Shown piece by piece: positions 1-11,137 of a stretch of 64,000 nucleotides of DNA. Position 1 is the first letter of the stretch. Each line of letters opens with the position of its first letter. The stretch is from Apostichopus japonicus (lineage: Eukaryota; Echinodermata; Holothuroidea; Aspidochirotida; Stichopodidae), in the NCBI RefSeq assembly GCF_037975245.1, contig NC_092577.1:34836898-34900897 (forward strand), written 5' to 3'. The position numbers and the translations under genes were made by a program. Below the pieces are notes generated by a model. That model had not been told where the DNA came from. It searched no databases and saw only the letters and a list, made by a program, of their open reading frames with translations.

Positions 1-659
1 AAAATATCTTAAAATTGTCGCAAAATTGAAGTATATAAGTTACGAAATCCTTCCACAGAACATTATATTTATCGCCCACCCCACCCTCCACCCCTCTCCC
101 CCCCCCCCCCGATCCTTCCCGCTGCAAATAGAACAAGACAATAATACCGCATATACCGATAAAAGTTAAGGTATATGTAAAACGCTAACGTTGCGTTGCG
201 CGTAATATATCCCTTTAAGCATATCCGTGTACAGTGCATGCGCGTGTTAAGTCTGCTATTCCGTGACGTAACAAGAACGGAACACAAAGGTTAGTTATGA
301 TGAACGATGACGAATAATAGACTATATAACGGTGCTTGTAAACAGGGCAACTACATATAGGTTTAGTTTACATGAGCGACTAGCTCGAATTGAAATTTAC
401 TCCTAATTCTTCTTTTTCTTCTTTTTATTATTGCTGTTTTTAGCTCAGGTTCTCGAAGAAGAATCTGAAACTTATTATTCCGTACAGCGTGATAAATCAA
501 GAGATTTATTGCAGTTTTCTTCAACTTTGTGAAAAGACAAAAAAAACTACCAGAGTATAGAACAACGAATACTGAACGTCGAACTATCGGATGCAATACA
601 TCGGGTAACCGATTCTACCTTAGCGTAAGTAGGCACTTGAAGGTAAAATAATCACAGAA
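1..659. other. 5' flank of the CRAL-TRIO gene
   Basis: No gene is visible. The stretch holds a poly-C tract near 99-110 and AT-rich DNA. It should contain the promoter and 5' UTR of the gene that starts at 660, but I see no convincing TATA box or initiator. Confidence 0.4.
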
Positions 660-3600
660 ATGGCGTCTATTCCTTACAAATGCACTTTAAGTCCCGAAAT
701 GCAAAAACGGGCCGAAAAGGAACTGGGAGAAAACCACTTAATGAGGAAGTTAGCCTTTAATACATTATACAAATATATGGAAGAGAAACCACGTATCAAA
801 TTCTGCAGGGACGAAAATTTTCTCATCCGATTTTTACGCGCCAAGAAATTTGAAGTGGATCGTGCCTTCAAAGCCTTAAAGAAATACTATGAACTTCATC
901 TGAAAGTACCAGAGTTTTTTAACGACTACAATCCCAGAGGTATCAAGCACGTCTTAGATGACGGTTACCCGTATGTACTAACCGACACCGACATGGAAGG
1001 CCGAAAGGTAGTCGCCATGCGGGCAGGTATGTTAAAAAGTTAATCAAAATATTCGTTTCATAGGCTACATTTTCTTTTGTTATATATTTTTTTGTATTTT
1101 GTAAATTATTTTATTCTTCTATCAAATACTTTTGTATGTGTGTGTTTGTAATTGTGTATGTTGAACGTGTATCGAGTTTTAGTAAGCAGTATGGAAGGGG
1201 GATTTTTGTTAGGGGTGCGATGAGGTGGTGGGAAGTCTCAAAGGGGAGTATTATTGTATCTGTAATGTGATATTTGCACTATTCTTACTATTATGTCTTG
1301 GACGTTTTAGCCATCAATAGGGGGAGGGACAAGGAGGGGGGCAAGGAGGGGGGAGGATCTTGAATGGGTAAGAGGTAGGGCAGGGTAGGGTAGGGTAAGG
1401 AAATGAGGTGATTTAGTAACTGATGTCGAATAATGTTGCATGAAACCTTTATTGAGTAGTGTGTTCTACTCGGGATTTTATTTTAGCAGAGAACGGATGG
1501 GGAAGGGGACGTGGAGGGTGATGGGAGGATTGCCAGTTCTTCGTGTTAGTATATGGAAGGGTAAGATTTGCAGGTGGGGGGGGGGGGTTGGAAGGGAGAG
1601 TTGTGTCGTGGTTACAAGATTCGACGTCAGCTTTTAATTGTATGAAACTAGTTTTTGATTAGTGTGTAGATATTTTAGCAGGCAAGGAAGTGAAGACAGG
1701 GAAGACACGGTTATAGTCGGTCACTGCACACCCCACCCCCTACTCTGCATCCCCCACTCTGCACCCCAACTCCTGCATGAATGACAAAGACATCTTTGAA
1801 TTGAGATACATAGTGAACATATAGGTACAGCTTACTGACATGCAAAAGTACATGGATATAATTTGACAAATAAATATGAAAAAGGGAGCCTAAACAGCTT
1901 AAGCTAAGCCCTCGTTCAAGGAGATGTTTCTCCTATTTGAATCATTCGAAAGTTGAATGGAACCGTGCACTCCTCTCTGTCTTGATCATATACGTTCCTG
2001 TGTAGGCCTATATCATACCGTATATACCTACAGCATGGTTTTCACTATGTGTCATGTGACTATTGAACTGATTACTATATGGTAACCCTTCTGGTATGTG
2101 TCAGCATTTATGAAGCAATAGTTTTGGTGTCAATTTTCCCGCAATTTTTACTAATCATTGCACAAAATTGTCAATAAATTTGAACAATGTTACATAAATG
2201 GCGACAACAGCGACTAGAGGTTAAAGGTGCCCCCAAATATGCTAAGTATCAAGTAATGGTCACTCTTGGTTCTTCTTCTTGCATTTTCATTGCAACCCCT
2301 CCGATTAACCCCCATTGCAACCCCTCCAAGAATCCCCCCCCCCCCCATCGAGTCATTGAAAATTTGTAACTTATAAACTTGCTAGATGTTTGGCAATAAT
2401 GAGGAGATTTTGTGCCACCAGGAAAGGGTTTTTTTTTCTTCAAATCTTTTGACATATTCTAACATGCTCAAGTGTAGGCAAATAGACCGATGACCCTTAA
2501 TGAATAAATATGTTCGACTCCAAAGATCGGAAAGTTTTCAAACAGTTTGCTTTCCGCTTTGCTTCTCTTCTTTATTATTATGCAAATTCATTCTACAAAT
2601 TATACATATATTTACATACAAATTAACCCTTCTCCCGATCCTAATCAAACAATATAAAAAAAAAAATAGCAACTATGTTTGTAGCTCTCAAATGTTCTGG
2701 CAGTTAATCTCAACAAGCTGTTTTAAATGTTCTTTTAGTCTATGAAATCAATAATTATGGTAAACAACCTATAATTGCATTCCGTCACTTTGTAGACAAG
2801 CATGATTTTGTACAAAACTTACCACACTGCATCAATAATACCGGTATTTAGCACAAAACGGAAATCCTGAATCCAATAGCACAACAGCGGCTGTGTGTCT
2901 ATATAGTTTTCAAGTATAGCCTATAATATTAACAATTTATCAAAACGATTTGTTTTAACCAGTTCTTCCGTCCTCAATTGTTTTGAAACCGCGTGTATGT
3001 TATTGTGCATGGCAACCCTGGTGTATTCCATGCCGTCATCGTGGGCAAGCAAAATTTTGTTAAAAAGCTTCAATAATTGTTAAAGAATCACTTTCATTAC
3101 GGAAATTCTTAAACCAAAATAGGATCATATTAATTTTTCATGTTTCGCATTGTCATTGTCATAACCAGGGGTTGAGGGTTATATTCCTGTGAAGTCACGA
3201 AAACCCTCGCCAAGGGGCAGATATAGGGTCACCTGTTTTTGTTGTTTTTTTTTCCCCCGCCTATGCAGCCGTTATATAGGTGGTTCGATTTTACGATCAC
3301 AATAAGGTCACAATTTTTCGATACCCTTTTCAAGACCTATAAATTTAATTAAACAATGAGGTTAATTAGATTAATTGACTGTATAAAGAAAAGATGCAAG
3401 TCTTATCTGCCAGGTTATTTCTACCGTCCGAGAAATCCTGGATTCCACATTTGAAGTAAAACAACAATTTTGATGGAAAACGCCAGAATGATTGGTTTGA
3501 TTAATTAGAAATCTTCAAATTTTTTGTTTTAATGTTATGGGGTGAAATTCTACCGGATGATATTTTGTTTTCGTTATTTTGTAACAGTTAAGTTCGGCTT

Positions 3601-6600
3601 TGGTATGGAGTTGCAGCGCTATTTCACAGTTATACTTTACCCGATTAAATGTTTTTATTCATGTAAATTGGTTGTACCCATAAATCTCTTCCGACGTGTT
3701 CCTACATGTCTCATTGCTGTGGTAATCTTCTTAACCGTTCCCACACACAAACCGTGACAAAAAGTAAATATATATTTCTTCAACGAATCATTTGAACAAA
3801 TGTCCTTTAACCCCAATTCTTAAAAGTTCTTTTACCTTTTGCAAAGTCTTAATCCTATAGAGGCAGAGACTATACCTTGTCACCGTCTTATTTTGTGTTT
3901 CTTTTGACTTATAGGCTATTGTTAAACTCTGCATATTTTAACGCAAGCTGTGGTGTACGATAACGTAATGGCCTATATATATATATATAAAACTAAAGAC
4001 ATGCATATAGTGAGTGCACGCGCACACTGTGTAGATACATACACGATTGGACTTTGGACATTGCACCATATAGAGAAGGACCAAATCGGTTTCTTATATT
4101 AGCCTACATTGTCATTTCAAATAATAAAATGAGTTACGTATTTCAATTTAGATATCTAAATGATAGTTTTAACAACCTCTGAATGTGATTAATGGTATCT
4201 GAAAAGATAAAGACAAAATATTTTTCTTGCTCAAAATCACCTATTTTTATATTTCTTTCCTTTGTCTTTTTTTAAATTTTATTTTGTGTATACTGCTATG
4301 GCTGTTGAATGTACACAGTTATTGCATAAGATAATTTCAAAGAAAATTTCCCACAGTGTTTGTTCCGCTTCATTCCTCCGGTTAGGATTATTAAGATCAT
4401 TATTATTGAAAAAATGTTAGAGGCCACAGCCAGGCGGCTACTTATAGCAGTGTTTCAATGTGGAGGAAGTGACGGGCGGGGGGGGGGGGTGGCGGGGGGG
4501 GGGGTGCTGGTGGAGATAGAAAGGGGCACACGAAAGTCACCCAAATAACCAGACCATTACTATAGCAGGACGTATTCATTTTTATTTTATTTTTAAAAAA
4601 ACTTACTGTTTTTGATATTGTCATTTCCAGGGACGCCGGATTTACCGGCTGACTGTGTGGTCATGACGATATTACGTCACATGTGCATGACGTCACGTGT
4701 GTAGCACGTCACGCGTGTACACGTCACATATGTATTACGTCACGTGTGTATCACCCTTGGAAAGTACACCTATTGTGTACTATGTATATTTGAGCTAAAA
4801 AGCACAGATACAACTCATATGATCTATATATAGGCTTGGTAAGAATATAAGGACCAGAAATATTTATTACTATTTAATGAATGAGTGGAAGCCATTTTAT
4901 TCGATATAACAGGAAACGTCGAAAGGGTTGCTAAACGTTGATCAGAATAATATAACACCCAATATTAATATCCACATTTCTGCTCGCTAATATCCGTTTG
5001 AAATTTTTATTGATTCTATGAGGTTATGCAGTAGGATGTCATTTCCTCATAGAAACGCATTTTCTTTCGGAAATGCCAGTATAAATTAAGGCTAACTGTG
5101 TTTACTAAAGGTGAACACAGAGGATTCCGATTAACATTCCAAAGCTCTACAATAGACTATCACTATGACGTCATAATATATATATATATATAAATTTATG
5201 AATATTCATTATAATTTGCATATACTCCACTGCAGGTCACTGGGATCCATCAAAGTATCCTATGCTCGATATATGTAAAGCCCTGTTCATGGTGATTGAT
5301 CAGCTCGTTGAAGATGAAGAGACACAGATTACCGGCGTAGTCCTCATCTTTGATCTAGGTGGGGTGAGCATGTACCAAGCCAGTCAACTCACTCCCTCAT
5401 CTGCAAGGAAAGTTACTTCTATATTCCAGGTAGGTTACCTCACAATGTCGCAAAGCTGGTGCATGTAGAAGCCTAGAGAGGGGGGGGGGGGCGGGGCAGG
5501 GAGGTTACCTATTAATATCGCAAAGCTGGTGCAAATAGAAGTCGAGAGAGAAAGGGGGAGGGGGGGGGGGGTGGCAGGAAGGTTGCCTAATAATGTCGCA
5601 CAGCTGGTGCATGTAGCCTAGAGAGAGGGGGCCGGGGCAGGTTTGTTACCTATTAATATCGCAAAGCTGGTGCATGTAGAAGCCAGGAGAGAGAGAGAGG
5701 GGGGTGGGGGTGGCATGAAGGTTGCCTAATTATGTCGCACTGATGGTGCATATAAAGCCTAAAGAGGCGGGCGGGCGGGAAGGAAGATTACCCAACAGGG
5801 CTCTTCTCCTTGCGATCGCTATACCCCAGTAAATTCGAGCGTACCGCCCTCCTCTAAAAATCAGAAATACCTTACTTAACACTTCTAATATAATATGAAA
5901 ATCAAAGATTTAGCTTGTTCGTAGTAGCATAATTATTCCTATAAATTAGTGTTATGTACCTTTAAAATCCTATAACAAAAAGACTAACTTTCAGAGGTGA
6001 GTAATTTGAGGTGACTCTGTCACAACAAATCTTCCCATTTATTGTATTCATGTTTGTTTACCATGGGAGGGTGTGACTGATTGGATCGATTTGAAATTAG
6101 TGCACCAGTCATCAACACTAAATATTTGTTGACATATACACAATTACACATGCCAGGTGTATTCGGAAATGATGAGTCATACTTCACACTTCTCGGAGTA
6201 CAAAGAAAAATCATGATGAATGCTGCACGACGTGTTACAATTTATGGGCGAGTAAAAATATGAAGCGCTGGATTTGTTCGAAACATTCAAGCACACATTA
6301 TCATTATAGATATGCAGAGAGGTATGAGGTAAGATGATGGGGTCAAGGGGTACATCTTTGGGGCCCCGGGGGTCAATTATTGGACCGGGGAAATAGAGGA
6401 CGCCCCTGCATGCATGTAGAAAGGGTGCCGTCGCTATATGAGGAGTGTTAAGATATTGCAATACTAGGGAACAGCTTCTCCCCCACCAACGCTCCCTCCC
6501 CCCATCTCTCTCTCGCTGCTCTGTAAGCCTAACTGATTATCTTTGCTTTATATGCTGTCCTAGTTGTTATATATTTTAACTTTGTTCACCGTTTTCTTTA

Positions 6601-7744
6601 TCTGCTTTATTTGGGGGAGGGGAGGGGGAGAGGGAGGGGGAGGGGCGAGATTTCAGCAGATAGCTCGACTGTGGTAGTTAAAATCGATGCTGCTGTTTAC
6701 CGTATACTTATTATGTTAAAGTGGCATTTTTAGCTTAATTACTGGCAGGAAACAATATAAAGATTTAGCACATTCAAATACTTCACTCGCAATGTTGACG
6801 TTTTATTTCATATATTGACTTTTTTATTATTTTATGTTTCCCTCGCCGCCCCCTCCCTTCCCCAGCTCTGCAAAATGGCTAATTTGTTTCCATTCAAGGG
6901 TAACTGCAATGGCTATACCGTGTGTAACGCGAACACCAAGTAGACCGATGTCGCAAAACTGGTCCCTACAGTCACACGGTCAGAATGATTAACATATACT
7001 ACGTACATGCCTATGTATGCCTACATATATCTTACGCAATTTCTTTCCTTTTCTTTTAATAGAACTGTATACCTGTTCGAATCAGTGGCATCCATTTTGT
7101 TAATGAACCAGTACTGTTTGACGGTGCTTTCACAATTATGAAGCCTTTCATGAATGACAAAATGCGACAACGGGTAAGTAGTATACAATTTATTACACAG
7201 AGCTGTGGGAATTGTTGGGTCAATGGGGGTAATTTCAAAAATATGTAAAAATATATAAAATATATAAATATATATATTGGCGGTCGGGCATTCTTTATTT
7301 TCCGATATTTACTTATGCACCGCTAATTTCGGTTGCAAATTCGGTATTTACCGATACTAGACTAAGAGCAGTCATTGGATCCGCAAAAGTGTAACATAGC
7401 CTATTTAATTTTCCTCTCTAAAATCACAGGTTAAAATGCACGGTAGTAACTATTCAGCCCTCCACAAATACGTATCACCAAAGATCCTCCCGCGGGAGTG
7501 GGGCGGCACCATGGGCGACTATGACAATACGCCGTGGAAAGAAGAATTTCTAAAGATCGATTTAGCTTGGACGCCATCTTTGGAAGGAACCATCATCAAG
7601 AAGAAAAAATTCATGAAATTCAAGAAACACAGAAAGTCCTCGTCGCTTGGATCTGCAAACGACTTTAAGAAAGGAGGCCTATCAGAACAGGTAGAAAGTT
7701 CGGAAGATTCTTTTGAATCTGCGGAGGAAGATCCCGCGCAGTGA
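660..7744 (+). CDS. CRAL-TRIO lipid-binding protein, alpha-tocopherol transfer protein-like (TTPAL/clavesin type)
   Basis: Four exons join in frame: 660-1026, 5236-5429, 7063-7173 and 7430-7744, giving 328 residues. All introns are GT-AG. The start ATG has A at -3 (cagaaATGg). Residues about 45-80 form the CRAL-TRIO N-terminal helical region (FLIRFLRAKKFEVDRAF). The lipid-binding domain spans about 95-265, with VVLIFDLGGVSM, LTPSSARK, IHFVNEPVLF and LHKYVSPKILPREWGG in the order expected for the family. The tail from about 275 is lysine-rich (IIKKKKFMKFKKHRK), then acidic and serine-rich. Family members carry a hydrophobic ligand such as tocopherol, retinal or phosphoinositide in the cytosol or on endosomes; the ligand here cannot be read from sequence. 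Length is close to that of TTPAL and clavesins. The basic tail may bind membranes (inference). Intron 1 is 4.2 kb and carries a CRE-like array. Confidence 0.9.
1319..1403 (+). repeat. G-rich tract with G-quadruplex potential in intron 1
   Basis: Runs of three to seven G recur every few bases, ending in a short GGGTA repeat (gggcagggtagggtaggg). It lies on the sense strand of intron 1 of the CRAL-TRIO gene. Confidence 0.5.
4671..4751. promoter_or_regulatory. Periodic ACGTCAC (CRE-like) array in intron 1
   Basis: ACGTCAC occurs five times at 4674, 4690, 4706, 4721 and 4737, spaced 16, 16, 15 and 16 bp. The second copy sits in a full TGACGTCA CRE palindrome, and two copies overlap a CACGTG E-box. 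Known CREB/ATF and bHLH factors bind such sites. It could be an intronic enhancer or simply a minisatellite whose unit contains a CRE; sequence alone cannot tell. Confidence 0.55.
5430..5800 (+). repeat. Minisatellite starting at the exon 2 splice donor
   Basis: About five imperfect copies of a roughly 70-80 bp unit, each with aggttacctattaatatcgc-like sequence, then aaagctggtgcatgtagaagc, then a G-rich run. The first copy begins at the donor itself (CAG|GTAGGTTACCT). Later copies carry degraded donor-like starts such as caggaaggtt and caggtttgtt. Confidence 0.7.
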
Positions 7745-7874
7745 GTCAGAAGGCAGATGATTCTGGGGCTTTCACCAACACAGGCAGTTGTGTTTATTCT
7801 TGTGTATAGACCTACAACGAATTTGCATACGATCATGTTGTAATATACTATTTACACGACAATCAGGCACTGAC

Positions 7875-7954
7875 GTCCTGTCGTCTGCGCGTCCTGTCGT
7901 CTGCGCATCCTGTCGTCTGCGCATCCTGTCGTCTGCGCATCCTGTCGTCTGCGC
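7875..7954 (+). repeat. 16 bp tandem repeat in the 3' UTR
   Basis: Five head-to-tail copies of (g/a)tcctgtcgtctgcgc with a single variable first base. It lies between the CRAL-TRIO stop codon and the AATAAA at 8129, so it is probably transcribed. Confidence 0.85.
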
Positions 7955-8128
7955 GTTAACTACATAAACATGAAGAACTAACAGACAATCAATGTAGAGT
8001 TTCCACTCACGTGATCCGTCGCCAACGTCGTCTCCGTTGTCGAGATTCAATAATATGTAAAGTATATGCAGCAGAGTGAATGATGTCATCAGGGTTAGAG
8101 AGCTGAAAATGTCTTTGTTTTTCTTCAT

Positions 8129-8134
8129 AATAAA
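8129..8134 (+). terminator. Poly(A) signal of the CRAL-TRIO gene
   Basis: AATAAA 385 bases after the stop codon, the first canonical signal in the expected direction. Confidence 0.5.
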
Positions 8135-9924
8135 TATTGTAGTCATTTATCCACAGAGGAAGCTAATTATTTTTCTACAAAAGAGCTGCGTTTTGATGAA
8201 ATTCTAGCTAGAGAGATCGTAGGCAACTAAACAAACGTTCGAATTGTATTATGTTTCAATGAAACAGATTACAACAGCCTAAGTATAACTATTGAAAAAC
8301 ATATGTTTGATGACTACATAACTGTGCAGGGTGCACTACCTGCAGTACTGTAGCAATAGGTATCTTTGCCAGCCAGCCTAAATAGTTTCCTCCGAGAAAT
8401 TCCTTATACCACTTGAGAGAGGAGTGGTGTGCCTCATTATATTGTTGCGTATATGTGATCATGAATCATCGAAATTAAACTATTTATAGTATGATGACGT
8501 TAGTAACGTGAGGTAAACATAGGAGTGACGCATCGGGAGAGAGGGAGGGGTTGCTGGGCGAGAAGAGGGACTGGGAAACAGAATAGGGGCACGGTATGCG
8601 TTTTCACATTAAGCCTATATCAATCTCCACTATTTGCAATATTTTCTTGTGGTCATCAAGTTAATATTGCAAAATGGGATCCTTGGCCCTCCTCGATTTC
8701 ACTGCTGGCGGAATGGTTTCAAGACTTAAATTGTATGAATGTAACCCAGCCTTAAAATGTTTTTTCATTATATTCCGTTTCCTTTCGAAGGGTTTCGTGA
8801 AACCTCAACTTGACTAAAACCGTCATCATCATATTATGACAGTCACGATATAAGGGGGAACTGATGGGGTTGAGAGGGGTACTGTTTTTGGTTTTTCACA
8901 AAGCTGATAAGGGAGGGAGAGGCTGGGTGGGAGGGGCTAGGTGGGCATGTGCGCCCTTTGTGCCCGGCTCCGTTGCCCTCGCTCTTTCACATTGAAAGAG
9001 AAAAGCTTAGGTAGAGTTATTAATAACTGGTAGCTGCTATTCTAAATATCAGCTTCCTGTTACTAGGCAAAGACCTTGCTACAAAGGAATTTTTATTATG
9101 ACAAGGCAAAACTCAGCAACTTGCCTTTGATGTTACTATAAAGGTTGGAAAGAGGTTTTTCGTTTAAAAATTGAGAGATTGTGATAAGTTAAATATGCTT
9201 TTCCAAAAGTACAGTACCTGTGAAACCTTTACATATGATAACCTCTATATAAATATTAATATATTTTATATTGCTGCTACTTGTGACGTTAGAAAATGCG
9301 TTATACTGAACTGAATGCAAAGAACACAATACCAAAGAGAAGAAGCAAATATATAAACAAAGAAACAAAACGAAGAATAATATACTCTTCGTCAAGTATG
9401 ATACAAAAAGAACCGGAAGTGACGTGATGTTCGTTTGATGAAAGTGACAAATATATCATATTTTCGTTTCAAAGATACGATGCCAAATTTTGGGCAGGCG
9501 CACATGGAAGGAGAAAAAGGAGGAGGTACGGAGGGGAAATATCGATATATATATCTTCTTCTTTTTACGAAGACAAAATATCTCTTTCAGGAATTGATAT
9601 TCTCGGATTACAAATGCGCAATCGCACAACCATTTGCGCACTCGCAATAGTTCCGTTACTGTTTGAGAGGAAATAAACAGAAGAATGAGAACTATCATGA
9701 TGTCATCAATCTATAAAAAATGACGGAGTTTTGACCAAATAAATTCTAAATATTTTATGCAAAATATCTATGATTTTCCACTTATTTTTGTTCTCATTCT
9801 GTTCCTTTCGATCGTTTTTTGCAACAAAGAACTCACGTTCACACTACTGTACCATGTGTACAAAACAATTCACATGTCACAGGAAAAAATGTTGTAACCT
9901 CCTCAAATTATTGATGCCCCGACC

Positions 9925-9976
9925 CACTCCCCCACTCCCCCACTCCCCCACTCCCCCACTCCCCCACTCCCCCACC
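9925..9976 (+). repeat. ACTCCCCC minisatellite
   Basis: About six copies of an 8 bp C-rich unit in perfect tandem array. Confidence 0.9.
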
Positions 9977-10285
9977 CATGCCTGAGTCGAGCTCATGAAC
10001 TGCACACCAACTCTATAATTGCGCACCGATCACAAAGAGTCTCTTATTATCAAGTGATCTAAAAGAGGTCATTTGAAATACAGCTTGAAGTTGTGCGTTA
10101 TTTTTCCACGCCGTCTAGTTCCACTTGAAACGTTTTCCCAGCCAACTGCACCAGTTCGGTCCAGTTAAAATACTTCATTGCAATGACGTATGCGTTTATT
10201 ATATAAAAAAAACGTCTCTATACTTTGCACGGGGGAAATGCAAATCAGAATTCGCTGGATAAAGTAGAAGTGAACATTATGCTGT

Positions 10286-10287
<2 letters not shown>

Positions 10288-10379
<92 letters not shown>

Positions 10380-10512
10380 TATATTATATTATTTATTATA
10401 TTATATATATATTATATATATATATATTTATATATATATATATCTTATATTATATTATATATATATTATATATATATATTCACATATATATATATTCACA
10501 TATATATATATT

Positions 10513-10593
<81 letters not shown>

Positions 10594-10595
10594 GT
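10288..10595. repeat. (TA)n microsatellite
   Basis: Nearly pure TA dinucleotides, about 90 bases uninterrupted at the left, then broken by tta, ttca and tgta variants. Open frames across it are translation artefacts. Confidence 0.95.
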
Positions 10596-11011
10596 ACATT
10601 AGTTCCATATGAAAGAGTAACCATGCAGCTGCGCCACGATTAACGCCTTTCTTAAATCACCACCTCTCGGAAACGACTTTATAAGAGCAAGACGATAAGT
10701 TTAATTAAGAAACGATCGATCACGTGGCTCTCCTTTGTCTTTAATTTAGGCTTATTTATAGTGTCTAAGAGTTCTCGAACGACAATTTAAGAGGGTCATA
10801 ACTGTCACTGGTGAGGAATGAAGACAGATTGGGTGCTATGTCTATAATTATAAGCGTACTTTACTTGACTCGTGTACTTTACGTGATGTTCATTCATGCA
10901 CATTAAATTGTATTAATGACACAGGTGAGTCTCATGGATGGTAATAGCATATGACGTCATCTTTAGGTGACGTGTGACCAAACGAATATGAACACTGATC
11001 GCCCTAACGGA

Positions 11012-11137
11012 TAGCCATTTTAACATCAAAATCTTAATCCGGAATTTCAGATATATGAATCTGTCGGTGGGTTATTTCAGATATGTGAAATTAATTCGAG
11101 GTATCTACAATTCCAGATTCGATGTTAAACGGCTTTC
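11012..11137. mobile_element. Possible short palindromic MITE
   Basis: Imperfect inverted ends: agccattttaacatc on the left and the complement of gatgttaaacggct on the right, about 125 bp apart. The inside repeats tttcagatatrtga in both orientations. No clear target duplication was found, so this may be a degraded element. Confidence 0.35.

Noticed and set aside
1380-1400. Telomere-like GGGTA repeat
   Set aside because: The unit is GGGTA, not TTAGGG, only three copies, within an intron; better explained as a G-rich simple repeat.
10225-10602. 125-codon open frame of alternating Tyr-Ile
   Set aside because: It translates a TA microsatellite; no protein signal outside the repeat.
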